NCBI GenBank assembly: GCA_023511795.1
Contig: JAIMAU010000004.1
Location: 62,001 to 126,000, forward strand
DNA length: 64,000 nucleotides
Reading direction: 5' to 3'
DNA from: Armatimonadota bacterium
Lineage (GTDB): Bacteria > Armatimonadota > UBA5829 > DTJY01
In this document: positions 61,121 through 64,000 of the stretch, piece by piece
Layout: every line of letters starts with the position of its first letter
Numbering within the stretch: position 1 is the stretch's first letter
Program-made: the position numbers and the translations under genes
Notes under the pieces: model-generated
Seen by the model: the letters and a program-made list of their open reading frames with translations, nothing else
Database searches by the model: none
Told to the model about the DNA's origin: nothing

Positions 61121-62623
61121 ATGGACGAAACACGTCTAGCGTTGACGCCCAACAAGATTGCTCGTTTTCTTAACAAACCCCCCGCAGAGTTTACAAAGCA
61201 AGACCTCATAGCCTTTATAGAATCCAACAACATCGAGATGGTAAATTTCCGTTATGTTGGCGGGGATGGGCGCCTCAAGACACTTAATTTCGTAATCAGT
61301 AGCCAAGAACACCTCGATCAATTGCTTTCAGTTGGAGAAAGGGTTGATGGCTCAAGTTTGTTTTCATATATCGATTCGGGGTCAAGCGATCTCTACGTGG
61401 TGCCCAAATATAAAACTGCCTATGTAAACCCATTCGCACCCATTCCAACCGTAGACATCCTCTGCTCCTACTATACAAGCGAAGGCGAACCTCTTCCTAT
61501 TGCTCCAGAAAACATTGTCCGAAAGGCACACGAATCGCTTAAGCGCGCCACTGGACTAAGCCTCGATGCATTAGGTGAGCTGGAATATTACGTCCTTTTC
61601 GAAAAGCAACCCCTCTATCAAACCCAACCACAAAGAGGCTACCACGAATCACCTCCATTCACGAAATGGGAAAACCTGCGAGTTGAGGCAATGCAAGCAA
61701 TAGCTCAGGCCGGCGGCAAAATCAAGTATGGGCACTCGGAGGTTGGCAACATCCATGATGAAGACTTAGAAATGGAACAAGCCGAGATTGAGATGACGCC
61801 AGCTCCCATCGAAGATGCAGCTGACCAACTCGTAATAGCTAAATGGATTCTCCGAATGATAGGCTACAAATATGGAGTAACAGTTACGTTTGCACCAAAA
61901 ATCATGGTTGGCCATGCGGGCAGCGGACTCCACGTTCACATGCGATTATTAGATAATGGTAAGAATGCGATGGTCCAAGGTAACAAACTAAGCGATGCCT
62001 GCCGTAAAGCTATTGCTGGTTGCCTTAAGATGGCACGCTCACTAACAGCATTTGGCAATACTGTACCTACGTCCTATCTAAGGCTTGTCCCACACCAAGA
62101 AGCACCAACGAACATATGCTGGGGCGACCGAAACCGGTCGGTCTTAATCCGCGTACCTCTTGGATGGCTTAATGTAAAAAATATGATTAGGGACGCCAAT
62201 CCGCAAGACGAATCTTGCGAAACCAAATGTGTTGATGCACAAACCATAGAGTTCAGAGCCGGCGATGGGTCGGCAAACATTCATCATTTGCTAGCTGGCT
62301 TAGCAGTAGCCGTGCGACATGGCTTTGAAATGAAAGACGCCTTGGAGCTTGCCAATAAACTTTACATAGATGTAAACATATTTGCGGAGGAACACAAAAA
62401 GATTCAAGAGAAGCTTCCCCAGCTTCCAGCTTCTTGCTGGGAATCAGCCAACTGCCTAATAGAAGATAGAGCCATCTACGAAAAAGATGGCGTCTTCTCG
62501 CCATTAGTGATCGATGGTATTGCTAAGACCCTCAAATCCTATGACGATAAGGATCTAAGCGAGCGTCTCTATGGCAAAGACGAAGAAATTAGGAAACTCG
62601 TAGAAAAATACCTGTATTGCTGA
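61121..62623 (+). CDS. glnA: Glutamine synthetase family protein (GlnA, type I-like)
   Basis: A 500-residue enzyme making glutamine from glutamate, ammonia and ATP. The beta-grasp part carries VNFRYVGGDGRLKTLNFVIS and VDGSSLFSYIDSGSSDLYV, and the catalytic part contains ELEYYVLFE, EVGNIHDEDLEMEQAEIEMT, the ATP-site GHAGSGLHVHMRL, and NTVPTSYLRLVPHQEAPTNI with CWGDRNRSVLIRVP. The adenylylation segment of type I-beta enzymes (NLYDLPP) is absent; the region reads ANKLYIDVNIFAEEHKKIQE, so regulation by adenylylation is unlikely. AAAGGAGGAG before the ATG is a very strong ribosome site. A structured hairpin lies upstream. A related gamma-glutamyl-amine ligase cannot be fully excluded. Confidence 0.9.
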   Translation: MDETRLALTPNKIARFLNKPPAEFTKQDLIAFIESNNIEMVNFRYVGGDGRLKTLNFVISSQEHLDQLLSVGERVDGSSLFSYIDSGSSDLYVVPKYKTAYVNPFAPIPTVDILCSYYTSEGEPLPIAPENIVRKAHESLKRATGLSLDALGELEYYVLFEKQPLYQTQPQRGYHESPPFTKWENLRVEAMQAIAQAGGKIKYGHSEVGNIHDEDLEMEQAEIEMTPAPIEDAADQLVIAKWILRMIGYKYGVTVTFAPKIMVGHAGSGLHVHMRLLDNGKNAMVQGNKLSDACRKAIAGCLKMARSLTAFGNTVPTSYLRLVPHQEAPTNICWGDRNRSVLIRVPLGWLNVKNMIRDANPQDESCETKCVDAQTIEFRAGDGSANIHHLLAGLAVAVRHGFEMKDALELANKLYIDVNIFAEEHKKIQEKLPQLPASCWESANCLIEDRAIYEKDGVFSPLVIDGIAKTLKSYDDKDLSERLYGKDEEIRKLVEKYLYC

Positions 62624-62693
62624 GAGTAGGTAAAAATAATGCACTCCGGCGTTCAATAATTTTGGCTAGCTAACGTAGGCAAAATTAATCATT

Positions 62694-62726
62694 GGCAGAG
62701 ATTCTCCTGGCTGGAGAATCTCTGCC
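62694..62726 (+). terminator. Perfect 14-bp hairpin after glnA
   Basis: GGCAGAGATTCTCC pairs over its full length with GGAGAATCTCTGCC around a five-base loop TGGCT. It lies 70 bases past the glnA stop. No T-run follows, so it may mark or protect the 3' end rather than act as a classical terminator. Confidence 0.55.
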
Positions 62727-62807
62727 GCAAGTGAAACCTGAATGCCTAGGATACCTTTAAGATGCACTGGGTTTTTTCATTGACTGATGAGTAACATACC
62801 CGTATCT

Positions 62808-62823
62808 CCTATAAAATTATAGG
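62808..62823. repeat. CCTATAA-AA-TTATAGG inverted repeat
   Basis: A 7-2-7 inverted repeat in the glnA-mlaE gap, just downstream of a TGACTGATGAGTAAC stretch. It may be an operator or part of an uncharted transcript; nothing else identifies it. Confidence 0.35.
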
Positions 62824-63096
62824 AATGAGAAATAACGCTATTGAAGTGGCTTTTAAGAAACTCTTTGCTAATCATAGAACTTTAAAGTGTAAGCACGGCT
62901 GCCACACAAAACAACCAGACTAAAAGCGCTTTGGCGAATTCGGACTTTGGGTAATTTCGTATAGCGATTTAAAACCTCTTCAAAATGACTACATGCGCCG
63001 ATGAACAAAGCACCTAATTCCCCAACATGGCAATATTCGGATTATACCTAAGGGCTTGCCTATTATCACATCAAATAAGACTCGCGCTTCAGCCAG

Positions 63097-63126
63097 TTGA
63101 AAACCTACTTTCGGTTCGGTTATAAT
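63097..63126 (+). promoter_or_regulatory. Sigma-70 promoter of the MlaE-type gene
   Basis: TTGAAA (63097-63102), 18 bases, then a perfect TATAAT (63121-63126). Transcription should start near 63133, giving a leader of about 56 bases. Confidence 0.65.
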
Positions 63127-63188
63127 ACCATCAAACGACGCAGAAAGTTCACACACCCTCATTGCCGTCGTATTGTTGAGGAGGCAAA

Positions 63189-64000
63189 CGTGACCAACGG
63201 GCTTGAATCAGCCACACAAGCTTCACGGTGGGTGACCCTGAAACAGCTCACCGGCTTCTTCAACTTTATTGGCGAGGCAACCATAATTGGCCTTTCTTCT
63301 ATTCGCCGCATTATTGCGGGAGACATCAACATCAGCGATACAATCAATCAGATGGCTCTAATTGGTTTCAATTCCCTTCCTATTGTTATAGTAACTACTG
63401 CTTTTTCAGGCGCCGTTCTCGCACTATACACTTCGCAATTGATGGTTCAGTGGGGCGTTGGGAGTCTAGTTGGCGGCGGAGTTTCAATTTCTGTCGTACG
63501 CGAACTTGCCCCTGTTCTAACCGCAATCGTGGTTGCCGCCCGTGCAGGGTCAGCCATTGCCGCCGAAATTGGCACTATGAAAGTCACTGAGCAAGTGGAT
63601 GCACTACGTTCATTAGGAACAAGCCCAATCCAATACTTGGCTGTACCTAGATTCCTTGCACTGGTGCTCATGCTACCGGTACTCACCATGCTAGGTGATA
63701 TTGTTGGAAGCTTCGGTGGCTATGTCGTAGCAATGGCAAATGGGGTTTCATCAGCATCGTATCTGAACTCGGCACGGACATGGCTTACCATTGAAGATAT
63801 TACCAAGGGGCTCTTAAAAACAGTCTTTTTTGGTGCTTTTATTGCCATTGTGGGCGTCCAACAAGGATTGTCAACAACCGGCGGAGCAGCCGGCGTTGGC
63901 CGTAGCACTATGAATGCAGTTGTCATTTCGATGATACTTATCTACATTTCGAATTATTTTTTGGCAGCTATCCTTTTCGGTGGCCGAACACCAGGATTCT
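63189..64000 (+). CDS. mlaE: MlaE-family ABC transporter permease (3' end outside window)
   Basis: An inner-membrane permease of the MlaE/YrbE family that moves phospholipid or another lipid between membranes with an MlaF-type ATPase and an MCE protein. The start is the GTG at 63189, five bases after AGGAGG. The product begins MTNGLESATQASRWVTLKQL and shows PIVIVTTAFSGAVLALYTSQ, then VVRELAPVLTAIVVAARAGS, the conserved AAEIGTMKVTEQVDALRSLG loop, and LAVPRFLALVLMLPVLTMLG with several membrane helices. It is open to the last base, about 270 codons in, so nearly the whole usual length of 250-280 residues is visible. The ATPase and MCE genes should follow outside the window. Its presence argues for an outer membrane, as inference. 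Confidence 0.9.

Larger units (their letters stand above)
62624..63188 (+). other. 565-base noncoding region between glnA and the MlaE-type gene
   Basis: I find no coding sequence here. It holds a perfect 14-bp hairpin (62694-62726), a CCTATAA/TTATAGG inverted repeat (62808-62823), and the promoter of the downstream permease (63097-63126). The 240 bases between the inverted repeat and that promoter have no recognised feature. Confidence 0.55.

Noticed and set aside
1-64000. tRNA or rRNA genes, insertion sequences and prophage
   Set aside because: No T-arm GTTCGAATC-type cluster with acceptor stem, no rRNA motif, no transposase frame and no terminal inverted repeats were found.

Overview
The window looks like chromosomal DNA of a free-living, probably diderm heterotroph with moderate GC, rich in secreted glycoside hydrolases. 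Housekeeping genes (trmFO, tsaD, rimI, dnaE, ruvCAB, queC, glnA) sit among secreted GH2, GH10-like, GH20 and GHL10-like proteins, a PEP-CTERM protein, small KGG-repeat and DUF5679 proteins and an MlaE-type permease. This mix recalls Armatimonadota or a similarly deep-branching lineage. That placement is inference, since the window holds no rRNA. I see no tRNA, rRNA, CRISPR array, insertion sequence or prophage.

Layout. 0-7.6 kb: the 3' end of trmFO, a YprB-like nuclease, a PEP-CTERM protein behind two near-perfect sigma-54 promoter cores, a sugar-nucleotide epimerase, a 45-residue DUF5679 protein, a 2TM-RCK potassium channel, and an overlapping rimI-tsaD-nfi operon. 7.8-16.9 kb: a secreted GH2 enzyme, two KGG-repeat paralogues, a secreted TIM-barrel-like protein, an alkaline phosphatase, a TPR protein, a Na+/amino-acid symporter and queC. 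16.9-24 kb: dnaE, an LPP20-like exported protein and ruvCAB. 24-31.7 kb: a large M6-type metalloprotease with a cysteine-studded beta-helix, a GH10-like enzyme and a CopB-type ATPase. 31.8-37.6 kb: a glycosyltransferase overlapping a phosphatase-like membrane protein, then a PAS/GAF sensor with an RsbW-like ATPase domain. 37.7-42.4 kb: hypFCDE with no hydrogenase structural genes.

The most unusual region is 42.5-54.9 kb. It is a seven-gene, one-direction operon behind a consensus sigma-70 promoter, and every product carries an export signal. Four proteins (starting at 51482, 49630, 47859 and 45936 on the minus strand) are clear paralogues. They share an N-terminal P-x(2-4)-YYxP / DG.P.FSF module, a GGG.LH motif, an NL.DP.F..R motif and two C-terminal beta-rich modules. 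Two upstream proteins share at least the YYxP module, and the last gene encodes an HExxH metallopeptidase-like protein. I recognise no family for the paralogues. This is the best candidate for an undescribed system, perhaps a multi-subunit envelope or extracellular assembly.

54.9-64 kb: an erythritol/threitol-type dehydrogenase, a multidomain GHL10-like protein, a GH20 hexosaminidase, a GlnA-family enzyme preceded by a long structured hairpin, and an MlaE-family permease running off the end. Several intergenic regions carry TTGACA-type promoters with 17-18 bp spacing. The small stress-type genes have unusually complete Shine-Dalgarno sequences.
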